From NCBI GenBank assembly GCA_030248135.1, contig JASANC010004809.1, forward strand, positions 1 through 64,000: a stretch of 64,000 nucleotides of DNA, in the 5' to 3' direction. The DNA is from Theristus sp. LFF4_11. Lineage: Eukaryota > Nematoda > Chromadorea > Monhysterida > Xyalidae. The notes below the pieces were generated by a model. The model had not been told where the DNA came from, did no database searches, and worked only from the letters and a program-made list of their open reading frames with translations. The translations under genes were made by a program, and so were the position numbers. The stretch's first letter is position 1; each line of letters begins with the position of its first letter. Below are positions 13,011-24,825 of this stretch, one piece after another.

Positions 13011-15155
13011 CGAAACAATCACACGCCAGCAGCGAGCGGACGCCATGCGTCTACTGGATCAGTGGCACGTTCGACTGTTGCAGGAGAAACTGCTGGAGCG
13101 ATTCGGCGAGTCGGAGCAACAGATCGCGAGGCGACGGAGGCTGCGAAGAACGACGAACTCGCGTGCAAAGAGAGCAGAGGACGAGACGAGACCGATCAAC
13201 GTCTGGGTGAAGCCGACGACGAGCAATGACAGCGCAGGTGGTTGATTGTTCTTGGATTTTTCATTCAGTTCTGCGACTCGAGCGTGTATACGTGCATAGA
13301 CTCGAACAACCCAGACAACTTCCGTCCTTCCCTTTTTTTACTTGATTCTGACTCCAGAGAACCCTTTTACCCTTAAATAGACACTTTAGATATCACAAAC
13401 AACCCTACGAAGCCAAGTACTTTCTTTGGATAGGGAATACGATTTGAATACATGACGCATGAATTCAAAATTAGTGAAGTGGACCGGAGATGTGACTGGG
13501 TGGGTCTACTTTGAATTGTCGCATCAAGCATGGCGCTTTAATTACCGTATCTCGATCCTCAACGACTGCGAACGCATTCAGTCGCAGACCCAGAAAATAG
13601 CAGACAATGTTATCACGCTAAAAAAAAGACGTCTAAACTGGTGTCCGGGTGTCTGGTCCACACTTGGTGTCCCAAAGAAGTAGAAGTATGGTGCTTGCCA
13701 CTTTTATTTCTATAACTTGCCACGTGAGACGGAACACCAGTACACAATGGTGTTCAAACGCCAAAATTTCAAAATTCACCCACAAGAGCGAAAATTTGAA
13801 AATACAGTTTCAACTTTTCAACTCGTGGTCAATAACTCTTTGTTACAATCAGTAGCCGTTGTGCTAGTCAATAACCAGCCCTATATTGCTCGGTTTTCAA
13901 AGTATGACAAGAGGGAAACCGTGGTAAAAAAATAACTGCAAAACATCTACGTTCTTATTTCGCCTCTTCAGCGTTCCTCGACGACCAGCCACTCTGTACG
14001 TACTCGTTCAACGTCCGTCTACCGCACTCAGTCACGCATCGAGCCGACGACGATGACGACAATGACGAAATCGAGATTCAGTCAGCCCAACTCGACATCG
14101 CCCGCGCGCTGTTCGATCGAGCGACGTCCATTCAACTGAGATTCTTCACTCGAACGGCGAACAACCATAGTTGGCGGCGTCGTCGTCATCATCGTCTTCG
14201 ACACCGTCGCCATCAGACCACCAGAGCGGCCGAGCCCTTGAATCTTCGTCGCATCTCGCCGGAAGCGCAAAACTCGGATTCACGCGAGCAGTTTGCCCGA
14301 TTCGACGTCGCGTCGTGGCTCTGCTCGGCGTTACAATTCGACGCCAACCAGAAACCACAGCGGCGAACTGACCGCAAACCGTCGAAGAACACCACCACCA
14401 ACCGACAGTTCACACTGGAGCTCGCGGTCCGTTTCGCCGACCGTAACGTCTCGTTGATGAGCGATCTCGATGACGACGATCACGGGTCACAACGGCATCC
14501 TTCGACAGTTGTCCGCTCTTGCGACGACTTCCTGAACGACGTCGACGACAAAGTCAACGAGAACAACAAAGCCGACACAGACGTCGACACAGACGACACG
14601 GACAGCAACGACGCCAACGACGATGCCGTGCAATTGCGCGTCGACTTCCGCTGGACGAGCGGCAGCGCTGCACGCGGCTCGCCGACGCCGGCGCACAGAC
14701 GTGCGACACGACACAACACGCCCGCGCAACAGCCGCTGCGAACGCGCGACGGTGGCCTGATCGGCGACTGCGAGGCGCGCTGGAACGCGGCGCTACTGAA
14801 CGCCACGACGACCGAGTTCCAGGCGCACATTCTACCGTGCTGTCGGCGCCGGGTGCGCATCGATTTCGCCGAGTTGGGCTGGGATGGTTGGATCGTCGAG
14901 CCGACAGCGTTCGATTCGTACTACTGTCTCGGGAGGTGCGCGGAGTTTGGCGGTTTCGCACGGGTGGGCACCGCCGGCAGCGCGCTGTACGCCGACATCC
15001 GCAATCAGCAGAACGTCATCAAGGCGATGGGTTTGGTGCCGTGCTGTAGTCCGGTGTTGTTCCGGCCGCTGACGATCATGACCGCGAGGGACAATCATGA
15101 GCGCGTGTCGCAGACCTTCGATGACGTCATAGTGGCGCAGTGCGGCTGTATGTGA
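12754..15155 (+). CDS. secreted activin/TGF-beta-like growth factor precursor
   Basis: A dimeric cystine-knot ligand that would signal through type I/II serine kinase receptors. Two exons: 12754-13237 and 13972-15155, 555 residues. A hydrophobic stretch (LISVQILLNLLIIIA, residues 21-35) looks like an internal signal sequence. A run of 23 Asn follows at 64-86 (AAC repeat), then a long Arg-rich and later Asp-rich propeptide. RATR (405-408) is a possible furin site. The C-terminal domain has nine cysteines as in activins and TGF-betas: Cys428, the pair at 451-452, IDFAELGWDGWIVEP, YYCLGRC, VPCC, and the terminal CGCM. Spacing between Cys428 and the pair (22 residues) is much longer than in inhibin beta chains. 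The donor after 13237 joins in phase, giving SNDSAAFLDDQPLC. Assignment to a named subfamily (activin, daf-7, unc-129) is not possible by eye. Confidence 0.88.
12943..13011 (+). repeat. in-frame (AAC)23 microsatellite
   Basis: A perfect run of 23 AAC codons inside exon 1 of the TGF-beta-like gene, encoding polyasparagine in the propeptide. Perfect trinucleotide runs of this length are usually length-polymorphic. Confidence 0.98.
13269..13594. mobile_element. enlarged GCGACTCAATGCG-family MITE in TGF-beta intron
   Basis: About 325 bases, longer than the usual 190-220, with ends AGTTCTGCGACTCGAGCG and GCATTCAGTCGCAGACCC. Lies in the single intron of the TGF-beta-like gene. Confidence 0.7.
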
Positions 15156-15880
15156 GCGCGGTTTTTTTATTGAAAGTGCGGTGTTTGTTTTTTGTTTGGT
15201 TATTTGGTTTTGGTTTGGTTTCGTTGTTCGTCTCGACGGTAGACGCTAGAAAAAAAACTGATTGTTTCGTCTACTACAGTGCATTATTTCATTGTTTATG
15301 ACATTGAAATTCGTTTTTCTGGTTTTCATCTCGAGTGCTCCTTGATATAATTTGACGCACGAACTTTTATTCTGCTTTGTCTTAATCGGATTTCGTTGTC
15401 TCACATCACATGCATGTACTGTAGGTATTGCGCAACGTTGATTGAGTAAAATCGGCAAAGTTTTCAAATTGAGAAATTGAATGGAATTACCGGTACTTGT
15501 TTGTATCTGACAGACAACGAGTTTTTAACAAACCAGTGGTGAGCTGTAGCAGGAAAATATGAAACAGCTGAAATCTGATCATCCACGATTTCCTGTGTTT
15601 GTTCTATTTTGTTGTTTCTCATATTGATCTCTGTGTTTATTGCGTTTTGATTTGTGTTTCATACTGGTCTACTGAATTTCTAAAAGACTGCAGTGATTCA
15701 CACACACTGTACGGTAATTCTATGGCATTTTTGGAGTCCTGAATTTGTGTTATTTCTTGCGCTCTTGGTGGTACCAAGTTATTTTCATTTTTTGTCGTAT
15801 CTGGTGTATTAGCAGCTGATTATCAGTTTTGTTCTTGTCGTTTCAGTCTTTTGATTGTGAACGTCCTTGTCACTGAAGCG

Positions 15881-15961
15881 GCATTCATAAAGCAGTATTT
15901 AGTGACGCATAGCTGTGTTAAAACATAGCTACGCGGTTACTAAATACTGCTTCATGAATGC
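15881..15961. repeat. GCATTCATGAAGC hairpin element
   Basis: Near-perfect palindrome: GCATTCATAAAGCAGTATTT, AGTGACGCATAGC, mirrored and ending TACTGCTTCATGAATGCC. Confidence 0.9.
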
Positions 15962-16224
15962 CCCTTTATGAGTGCTTAAAAGCACTTATACTCATCATTC
16001 AACAGTACAACATTGAATTACTGAAAATCAAAACTTTTTATATGAAACTGTATCTGGTCTGATAATGGTTAACCAAAATATTGAGTCACCTCAAAACTAC
16101 ACTGCTAAAAGATTTTCATCATTTTCATTGCTCTATCATGTTTCACAAGAGAGCAACAGGCAAAAGTTTCGTTTTTCATGTTTTTCCCTTTGTTAGGTTC
16201 GATCGCATTTATCACTCACACTCG

Positions 16225-16484
16225 ATACAATGTATGCGCAGAAAAATAATGCACATATAGATGCACATGTTCGTGCACATGCTCGTGCATTTATTGATGC
16301 AGATGCACATGTTTGTGCACTTGCCGATTCACATTCACATCAACGTTCCGAAGCAAAAACTGCTGCATCTGCATGGTTCGCAAGAGAAAAAAACGCTGTT
16401 ATTCTTGATTCACGGGTTCCGTGCATGTGAATCCCATACAGGTGCACGAATACGTGCAACTACACGTGCATGATTTTTCGGCGC
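16225..16484. mobile_element. TGCACATG-type inverted-repeat element
   Basis: About 260 bases with ends CGCAGAAAAATAATGCACAT and CGTGCATGATTTTTCGGCG, filled with TGCACATG and CGTGCAT repeats. A relative lies at 25219-25470. Confidence 0.7.
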
Positions 16485-19400
16485 GCATGTGGAAATGTCA
16501 CGTTGTCACAAATCACATTTTTCACGGTTTACAGACAATGGCCAGCGGCAAAATCTGAAACAGTTTTGTACGGTACTGAAAGTTTACAATAGTCACCGCG
16601 TCTCGCTGCCTCAGTTAATTAGTTTGACTTTCGTCTGCGCATGTTCGCTTTCCATTTTTACTGTTGTCGGGCCGGCTCTGAACGTTTTTTTTATTTCCGA
16701 CTTATGTACTCCCGAAGTCCCGATAGAGCGTTCGTATTTCCTGTTGAGTTTTTTCCTGTTAACAGTCACCTCACCATTATTGCGCGGCACATTCGCTGTT
16801 CGCTTTTTTTTTGTTTCGACCATTGTTCGCATAGCGTTTCGTTTTGTATTTGTGTTGTTGTGGTTGTACGGTTTGTCTGTTCTTCGTTCACATGTTTTGC
16901 GTTGTTTTAAGATTTTTTTGAGTTTGTTTCGCTTCTCGTTTTGAGTTTCTCTGTTTTGAGTCTTTACGGTTTGCTAGTTTTACCTTCTTGAATTTCCCAT
17001 TTACCGTTACTATGTGTTTTTCAAATTGTCAATTTTTGTTATTTTGAAAGCAGCTTACTACCACGGCTGCAATGAATTAACCACGGTCATTTTGGTTTTG
17101 AGTAATGCATATGCTTGTTTTATTCGGTTTGTTTTTGATCTGTTGAGTGGCTTTGTTTGTTAGCTGGTTGTTATTGTTTGTTTTATTGGTAAACTTCTGA
17201 AAACAGTAAAAAGCGGTTCGGATTATTTTTGTAACATGTTGACACATACGCAATACATGTGTTCTTTTTCGACAAACCATATCACAAAAAAGCATCAGCT
17301 GGCAAATCATTTGAATATCCTAGAAAAACCTTCCACTTTCAACTGCAAAAAGTAAAAAATAAGTGAGAGCGTTAGTCAAATAAAAAAGACCAAAAGACAG
17401 AGACAGGAAAGTGCTCAAGAAAACTCAATTTTGGGGGCCACTTTCACGTTTTTTTCTCAGACTAGTCATCGTGGCATGAGAGAAAATGCGCCAAAATTCA
17501 ATTCCAGCCAAGCTTCACAATGTGGAAATACTTGTTCTTCGACATTGCAGCACTTAACCCAAGCTCGGCACGTAACGAGAACAAAAAGAACTAAATCAGG
17601 TGTCCAGGAACTGAGCTCTCACCCCCGTCTCTTTGCTTCAATGCATGCATAAGCAGCGCTTTATGGACCTTACTGCCAGTCAAATGTCAAACCTCATGCG
17701 TCGTACAGTGTTCACTGTGCCTGGTCTCGACACGATCTTCCTGCAGCGTTCCTGATTCTCAGGCAAGATGTGAACGTGCGGAAAACAAAATCAAAAACTG
17801 ATAGAAAGAGGCGTTTTTGTACTAATAGTTTTGCCTGGTGCCCGGTATTATTGGCCCAATTCTATTTTACCCAAAAATTGCATGTTTTACCCAAATCACA
17901 ACGGCTGCAACCGTACGCCGTGGTCCCGAGTTCAGACGCTTCTTCCCAATATTGCGGGAGTTCACTGTCAGCGCCTCCCACGATAACTACAAAAAGGCCA
18001 CCTATGGAAGTTCGCTCATTTTCAAAGAAATACACACAAAAACATATACAACACGACGTGGAGAAAGGAGATCGATAGATTTATGGCGATACGCGATGGG
18101 AAATAAAAAAAGTGATTACACGCGCGGACGTGGTGAAAGCGACAAAGTTCAAACGAGCGGTACATGCAGGACAAGAAAAAAATGACGCGCTGTGTGTGTA
18201 CGTGAGCGCAGCTGTTGTCGTTCAGCGATTTATATCTGAAAAGCAGTGGTGTCACCCCTTTTGGGCTGTATTGGGAAACATCGCCAAGTGCTTCCAGTCG
18301 TTTTCAGTGGACTCCTGATTGGTGTAACGCTCGTGGATTTGGGTTTACACCTGTACCTAGGTGTGGTTTGCCTCTCTGGCACCACCACGGATCGCCATAA
18401 CGAGCATGGTGTGTCACCCGAAACACGCACAGGCTTTGAGTAGTTCTGAGCGGAGAACAGGCAGTAGTGGGTCCTTTCTCCCATTTTTGTAGTCATCAAA
18501 TTCTAAACATCACTTCGTCATTCTTACAATGGCCTTGTGGATAAGCGCGCATCGACGCACCGCGCGCTCAAAGTACAAATCCCACCGTGGACACTGTGCA
18601 GTGCGGAACTTTCAAGAAATCTGGACGACGCACTGATTGGTTGAAACTGGTAATACGGAAAAATTGAAAATTGAATACGGAAAAATTGAAAATTGAATAC
18701 GAAAAAATTTGTAAGAGAACAGACTTGTCGACGTTTCACCCGAAACCAGCGCGCTTCCTCATCCGCACGTTGGAAAGGTGCGCGACAGCGCCAGATATCT
18801 TCAAAAGGTGCATCATCTAATATGTATCTCCCCGCCCCAGCAGTTTCAGTAAACTTGTAATGGGATAACAACAAGTTTCCAGCACAAGAGTTGAACTGAA
18901 AACTGTGTTCGTAATGTAATGAGTCTTGTGTTGGATCAGAACACATATGCACGCATGTACGTGCACTGTGACGAATTCTATTAAGAAGCCAAGCCCCGGA
19001 ACGGCTTCATACCATCTCGCAAAGCTACAAACGTGAAAGCTTCTGTTTGCTGTTCTTTTTTCGCCACACACTCTGAGGTAGTACCATTTTATCTCATTTT
19101 CCTCCTTGTTGGCTTCCAATGTTCCGGTGTTGGTTTTTTTTTGCCGCGTACAAAAACTTCATTATCTGAAAAAAGTTCTTTTATGCACAGTAGGAAAAGA
19201 GCTAAACCTGGAATATACCGCACCCATGTGTTTGGAAACTCAAAAGTGCGCAATAAAGGCCGCTGAAAATGCGTTTTTTTCTCGGCATACGGGCTTTACA
19301 GTTTTCAGTGCGCGCGAGCGCAAATGCAAATTCGCGAAGAAAAAAACCGCACAACAGTGCGCGCGTTAAGCCGCTTAAAATCTACGGTACAGCCTAGACG

Positions 19401-20504
19401 GCGACATTTGGACTCGCCGAAACCTTTCTAAAGCTTGATTGTCTATTATACCGGACAAGATGTTCGTAATTGCAAACGAATCTGTTTTCCCGGTGCTTCT
19501 TTTGGAGTTTCTCTTCGACAAACTTTTTTTGCGGCCGATCACGCCCGAAACATGACGGTGCTGTGTTTCCAATGTGGGTTAGGAGGGGCGGAGACCGGTA
19601 CCATTTTTTTGCAGCCAGCTGCAGCTTGCGCGAACATATTGTGCTTTTTCTTAATTTCTAACTGCAGCCTGGAAGATCTGTTTTATTTTTACAGCCACGA
19701 AAACCGGCACAAAGACGGTGTATTTATTATTTTTAGCATATTCGCAAGTGGTTCTCGCGAGAAACTCGTTATTTAACGTCAAAGTGAACATTTTAGTTGA
19801 TTGAACGGGAAGAACTGGTTTCAGTTGGCATCTTTTCGCTCAATAATTACTTTTCTCATAGCGAGTTTTTTTCATCCATCCAACCAAACACGTCAGTAGC
19901 AGCACCGCATGACATAAAATGTCCAACAAGTGCAGCTCGCTGATTGGTTGCGTTTAATTTGACAGTATTTCGCACGGATTTAATTCACATTTCTTTATTT
20001 TTGAGACATATCGCGTCTTTGGTTCCACTGCAGTTTTTTTCATCTTGTATCTTCGCAAGTTTCATCATTCCCAAAGAACATGCGTGCGTGAATTTCTGAG
20101 TTTTTTATGGACAGCATGTGCTTTTGTCATGCGATGCTCATTAGTTAATTATTGTACATTATTTACTAATGAAGATTTGAAATTGTGCACTCACATCACA
20201 TATTGCATGCTCATAATTTGATATCAAAACTTCTGCGTGTTTTGTGTACATAGATAATATGCATTTAGCTGTATGATCACGGTTTCTGCCTGTGCATACA
20301 TAGGTACACTGTGCCAAGGCCTACCATATGCACCGAAATTGGGCCGTGCATTTTGTTTGTTCGTCAATAAATTTGAGTTAAAATTTGAAGTTAAAATTTA
20401 CGTGATTTTAAACATTTGATTTAGATGCACTGGCCCAGAAAAGGATCACAAGTTAACACCACTTAAGTACATAATATGGATTCATTTGAATCAAGTGCCT
20501 TGAT

Positions 20505-20590
20505 CCCTTCCCTCAGCGCGGGGCTTGATCCTTTGGAAAGGAATCTGTTGCACTAACCACCTGGCTACGGAGCTAACCGCTACCGGTAGT
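20505..20590 (-). mobile_element. tRNA-like sequence (SINE head or tRNA pseudogene)
   Basis: Minus strand reads GTAGCCAGGTGGTTAGTGC (A-box-like) and GGATCAAGCCCCGCGC (degenerate B box). No convincing acceptor stem, so it is not a functional tRNA gene. Confidence 0.4.
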
Positions 20591-21349
20591 TTGTTTTTTA
20601 TTGCTGGACGATACTGTTGTGCGTTTTTTTTGAAAACTTAGTGTACCAATTTTACCAATTTTGTTTACTGCCGTGAAAAATATTCTCAATAACAGAGTTC
20701 GTGTTAAGACCAACAATGGTTGCTACTGTATGCAACCGCGGTTGCCAAATGGGACCTCGGATTGTTTTTCATTATCTTATGTACATACATGTTCATACAT
20801 GTTTCAGTAGTTCTACATGTCAACTTCTATTGCGTCAGTTTTCTCAATCGCACCTTTGGATTAAAACTTTCCTTTGATACGCATGCACAGTTAAAGTCGC
20901 ATTGCAAAAATTGGATTATATACAACTGTATGTATGCATCAATGTGTCTGATGTTTCCCAGGTTCTTTAAGCCGGAAATTTGTGCCAACGTGGAGTGTGT
21001 TGATTTCGCCATACAGAACTCTGTGGCTCCGCTGAAATCAATGATTGAGGTTCTTTCAATTTTTTAATCGTTAAATTTACGCACCCGTATAGAAAAAGCA
21101 TTGCTGTTCAGCACATACATAGCTTTGTTCTGCTTTTATGTTACTTTGCTACATTAATTCAATTGATCGATTAAATGCAAAAAAAACAGCTGGTTGTCAC
21201 TGTGTCACAGTTCTAAATGCAGTCTTCTTGAAGTCTGTTTTCCGTGTGTTTCTGTTTCGAAAGGTCGGTTTTACCTTTCATCATGTCGAAGCTCCAATCC
21301 ACATGTGATAATGCAGCAACAAAAAAGCAAAGCGGATAACGCTAAACAA

Positions 21350-21655
21350 AGTGGCCGAACAAGTGTCCCGTTCACGTAGCTGTCCCATGCCCATGTCCCA
21401 TGCGGATGTCCCACGGGACACCTGTATGTTCGGACACTTTTTTCAGCGTGCACGAATTATGTACGGTAGCTACCGTATCCGGTCTTGACACGATCTTGCT
21501 TCACAACCTTCGTGCGATCGTCAAAGAGTACTGTTGAACAGCGAATGGAAATCAGGTAACAAACGGACACTATCAAAATAATCTTTCTTGGTGGTTTCAC
21601 GGTCGCACTGCAGTATTAAGGATCGTGTCAAGACCAAGTACGGACGTTGCCGTAC
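21350..21655. repeat. GTGTCC and GTGTCAAGACC inverted repeats
   Basis: A GTGTCCCG/CGGGACAC hairpin cluster (21350-21435) is followed by an inverted pair, TACCGTATCCGGTCTTGACA (21470-21489) and GTGTCAAGACCAAGTACGG (21627-21645). Related GTGTCAAGACCG motifs occur at 30267, 35349, 35700 and 35855. Confidence 0.55.
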
Positions 21656-22514
21656 TTTTTATTGCTTGGCCCACAATTTTTTGGCACTGTATGCTTTTCT
21701 GTTTCTTTATTATGTTTTGGATTTTGTTCACTCCGTCCTTTTGTTATTCATACAATACCCGTTGTTATGTTGATTTTGGCACGCAGCGCTGTTCACAGCA
21801 ACCATAATGCAATAATAAACAGCTGCATATAGCAGTCAGTTCATTTTTGATCTGTTTTTCTGTAACCAAGTGAAGTGATACCATCAGGGAGATGTCGTTT
21901 TATGTCGCTATCATGTTTGCGTCGCCGTGTGTGAATGAAAAGCCACTTTTATTTTTAGCTGCTCTTAAATTTGTGATCCATACCGTTTTATTTCTTATTT
22001 TAAAGCAAACTGAATGGTGATAAAAATAGAGAAACTGTAATTGTTCGTCATTGTTATTCAAATTCAAAGTGTTGTCGAATATTCCCCATACCATTGCTTA
22101 ATAATTCTCGTGACTGTATAATTTGGCCCCTTGTGACATACCCGTTTCCACGGTTGTCATAAAGTCATTTAGCAGACTACAAAAGAAAAACATGAAACTC
22201 CCAAGGTTCATAAGTTCTGCTGAATTGCTGATTTTGTTTTGTTTTCCGAGGAACTATTTCGCTTGCACGCTGTGTTTGCTCACGGGTTCGCGTTTTAATT
22301 GTATCTTTGACTGTCTTCTTTTTTGTGGAGTTCTTTTCAAAGACACACCTGCACAAAGATTTAACAGGCACATCGCAGTTCAGTAATTTCGATTTCTCGT
22401 TTAAAAAGTTCAAAGCGTTTTATTTAGTAAAAACAATCACAACTCAAAAAGTGTTTTCTGTCCATTCTTCACCAAAGGACCCTATGAGAGGTTTGCAAGC
22501 AACATCAGAACGTT

Positions 22515-22680
22515 AAAAAGGTGTCCTGTCCGGTGTCCTGTCCGCCTTGGTGTCCCGCACGTGTCCCGTGTCCCGGAATGAAAAGTGACTCCAAAATGTG
22601 GCGAATGTGGTGTTGCCACCTTCATTTCCGGGACACGAAGCGGGATACCTTGGCGGACAGGATATCGGGTACCTGTTCGG
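22515..22680. repeat. GTGTCCTGTCC inverted repeat
   Basis: Left arm GTCCTGTCCGCCTTGGTGTC, right arm ACCTTGGCGGACAGGATAT around a 90-base spacer; imperfect arms. Confidence 0.6.
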
Positions 22681-22816
22681 GCATCACCTTTTTTGGCATT
22701 AGACACTGGCATGCTAGTGCTACTGCACATAGGATTGTTGTGCTTGTTTTTGAATGGTTTTTATACCTGTCCAGCGGTTTTGGACCAAAGCCACGTGTGA
22801 CTTGTGACAAAATTAG

Positions 22817-23285
22817 TACCGTATTACCCCCATTAAACCCCCCCCCCACCATTAATCCCCCCCCCCACCAATAAACCCCCACCCCCCCCGACCAGTTTCC
22901 AAATAATCCCCCCCCCCCCACAAATAATCCCCCATGGGGGATTATTGGAGACCTGTTTGAAACACATACCCAGCGAATTCAGTGGCTGGTTGCAGTGAAA
23001 ATGATGAAATTGTGCTGCCAAAGGCCCCAAATGGGTGAGTTTATAGTAATTTAATTACAAAAGGCTGTTATAAAAGGAAATTTCTATGTAGAGTAGAAGT
23101 TTCTGCGACTTTCTTGCCTGCCATGCAAGGTATTTTTGCCATTTTTCAACAAACCCCCACCCCTAGAATTTTTTTGTAAATAAACCCCCCCCACCAATAA
23201 TCCCCCCCCCCACCAATAAACCCCCACCCCTAAAAGTCGCTGACGTATTAATCCCCCATGGGGGTTTATTGGGGGTAATACGGTA
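22817..23285. mobile_element. C-rich inverted-repeat element
   Basis: Terminal repeats TACCGTATTACCCCCATTAA and its reverse complement (one difference), 469 bases apart. Internal subterminal arrays of AATAAACCCCC and AATCCCCC runs of varying length; CCCATGGGGG occurs in two places. Confidence 0.8.
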
Positions 23286-24825
23286 TATTGTATTGGTGTG
23301 TCGTTATGTCATTAAGCAGAATATTGCATTAAGACCAATTAATTGATATGCGTTTGGTTCCGGCCTTGCTTGTAACTTGTAATCAGTTGACTGATTACGC
23401 TGGATTAGTAGCTTCATGTTGGCTTCAGGACCGCTCGCAACTAATACGCATAACTAAGCGTTTTTAAGCCTGAATTTATTGTGTATTTGGCGCAATTAAC
23501 TCTCAACGATTGGCTTCTTCACCGCGCTGTTTTTCGTGGCAAAATCGCGAACAACAACACACGCTTACGCAGCAGATGAAAAAAAGTGGCAAGGCAGTTT
23601 CGTAGAATTGCAAACATTGGAATTTAACTGGACACAAAATACGGATTGATTAGGCAAAATCACCTGCAATTTGTTTCTGAAGCGTCTGCTCAGCTGGCAA
23701 ACTACTGAAAGGTTCATGATGGGCAAGTTGAGCATGTTATGTGGACTGTATCTGGTACATAATCTGCGGTGCACATTGACGCGAATCTTTGTCAACCGCA
23801 TGAATGACTTTGTGAGGAACCCGTTCCACCACACCGTTGCGCGGGGGTACTAAACAAATTTTAAAAAATCATCGCGCACAGTTTTTTAAAATGAGACCAA
23901 CCAGCTGGATTTGCAGAGATACAGGAAAAACAACCAGCGCTAAATCCGATACTTCTCCAACGCACATAATTTGCTTTGGTTTTGTTTTCCCAGCACGCCT
24001 CGTGTGCTCCCGCTCACGTGGGTTTTTACTGATTCGACTGCGTTTTTTACCTTCTGCGCTGAAAAATCGATAAAATATCGACCTCACACGTGTGCTGTTG
24101 CACTTTGTTTCAGTTTTTTTGTCTGTTTGTTTGCAAATAATGAATAATAATGACGTTTGCCTTGTCTGCGTGCGCATATGCTCCAAGATAAGCTTTTCTC
24201 ACGTGTACGTGCATTGCAAGCTTGAACAACTGGATGTTGTGTATGGCTGGACAATATGGAATTATGGACTTTTTCCTTGCGCTGCTCACGGCAACAAAGA
24301 GGATCAAACAGTGTACGATTTGATCTGATGGGATCAGTTGCAACTCATGCTTGGTGAAGCCGCTAGCTTTTTCAGCCTCATACTTTGCCAACTTTTCCAA
24401 TAAATGCAGTCGTTGGAGCATAGTATATGTACATATTGAGTGAATTATGATATAATTGATTCAAGATTGCGCGAAAAATTTTTTCACACTTGTTGTTCAG
24501 CCACAACGATTGATCAGTTAGACAATCTAATTGTATGATGTACGTACAAGGGCGTGCTTTCCGGGTGGGGGTGCAACTTGTGTTGTTTTATTGTTGCTTT
24601 TTATTGTGTTATCGAAGACAACATAAAATTTAATTTAATTATTTAAAATTTATGCCGCTCGCTGCTGTGAAACGCATGTTATTAAGTCAAACCCCGCAAC
24701 TTCCTTTCGTTCAATCATAATTGTCGCTCAAGTTTTTTTTTTCATTTTCAGGAAATCAGCATTTCCCGGATTATAAACAAAAAAACGTTCAATGAACCAA
24801 TAACATACAAGAAATTAAAGTCATT

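Larger units (their letters stand above)
15156..24825. other. 9.7-kb gene-poor region rich in palindromic repeats
   Basis: The largest stretch without a gene. No chain of exons or conserved protein was found on either strand; the reading frames seen are T-rich or A-rich shadows. It holds a hairpin element (15881-15961), a TGCACATG-type inverted repeat (16225-16484), and a tRNA-like sequence on the minus strand (20505-20590). It also holds GTGTCC-type and GTGTCAAGACCG-type inverted repeats (21350-21655, 22515-22680) and a C-rich element with clear terminal inverted repeats (22817-23285). It may include upstream non-coding exons and enhancers of the PDF receptor gene. Confidence 0.5.

Noticed and set aside
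12822..13046. Minus-strand frame encoding a leucine run
   Set aside because: It is the reverse reading of the AAC repeat in the TGF-beta-like exon.
14480..15098. Several overlapping frames inside the TGF-beta-like exon 2
   Set aside because: They are GC-driven shadow frames; only the frame with the cystine-knot pattern makes sense.
16489..16944. 151-codon hydrophobic frame
   Set aside because: It reflects a T-rich stretch with no family resemblance, no splice sites and no supporting context.
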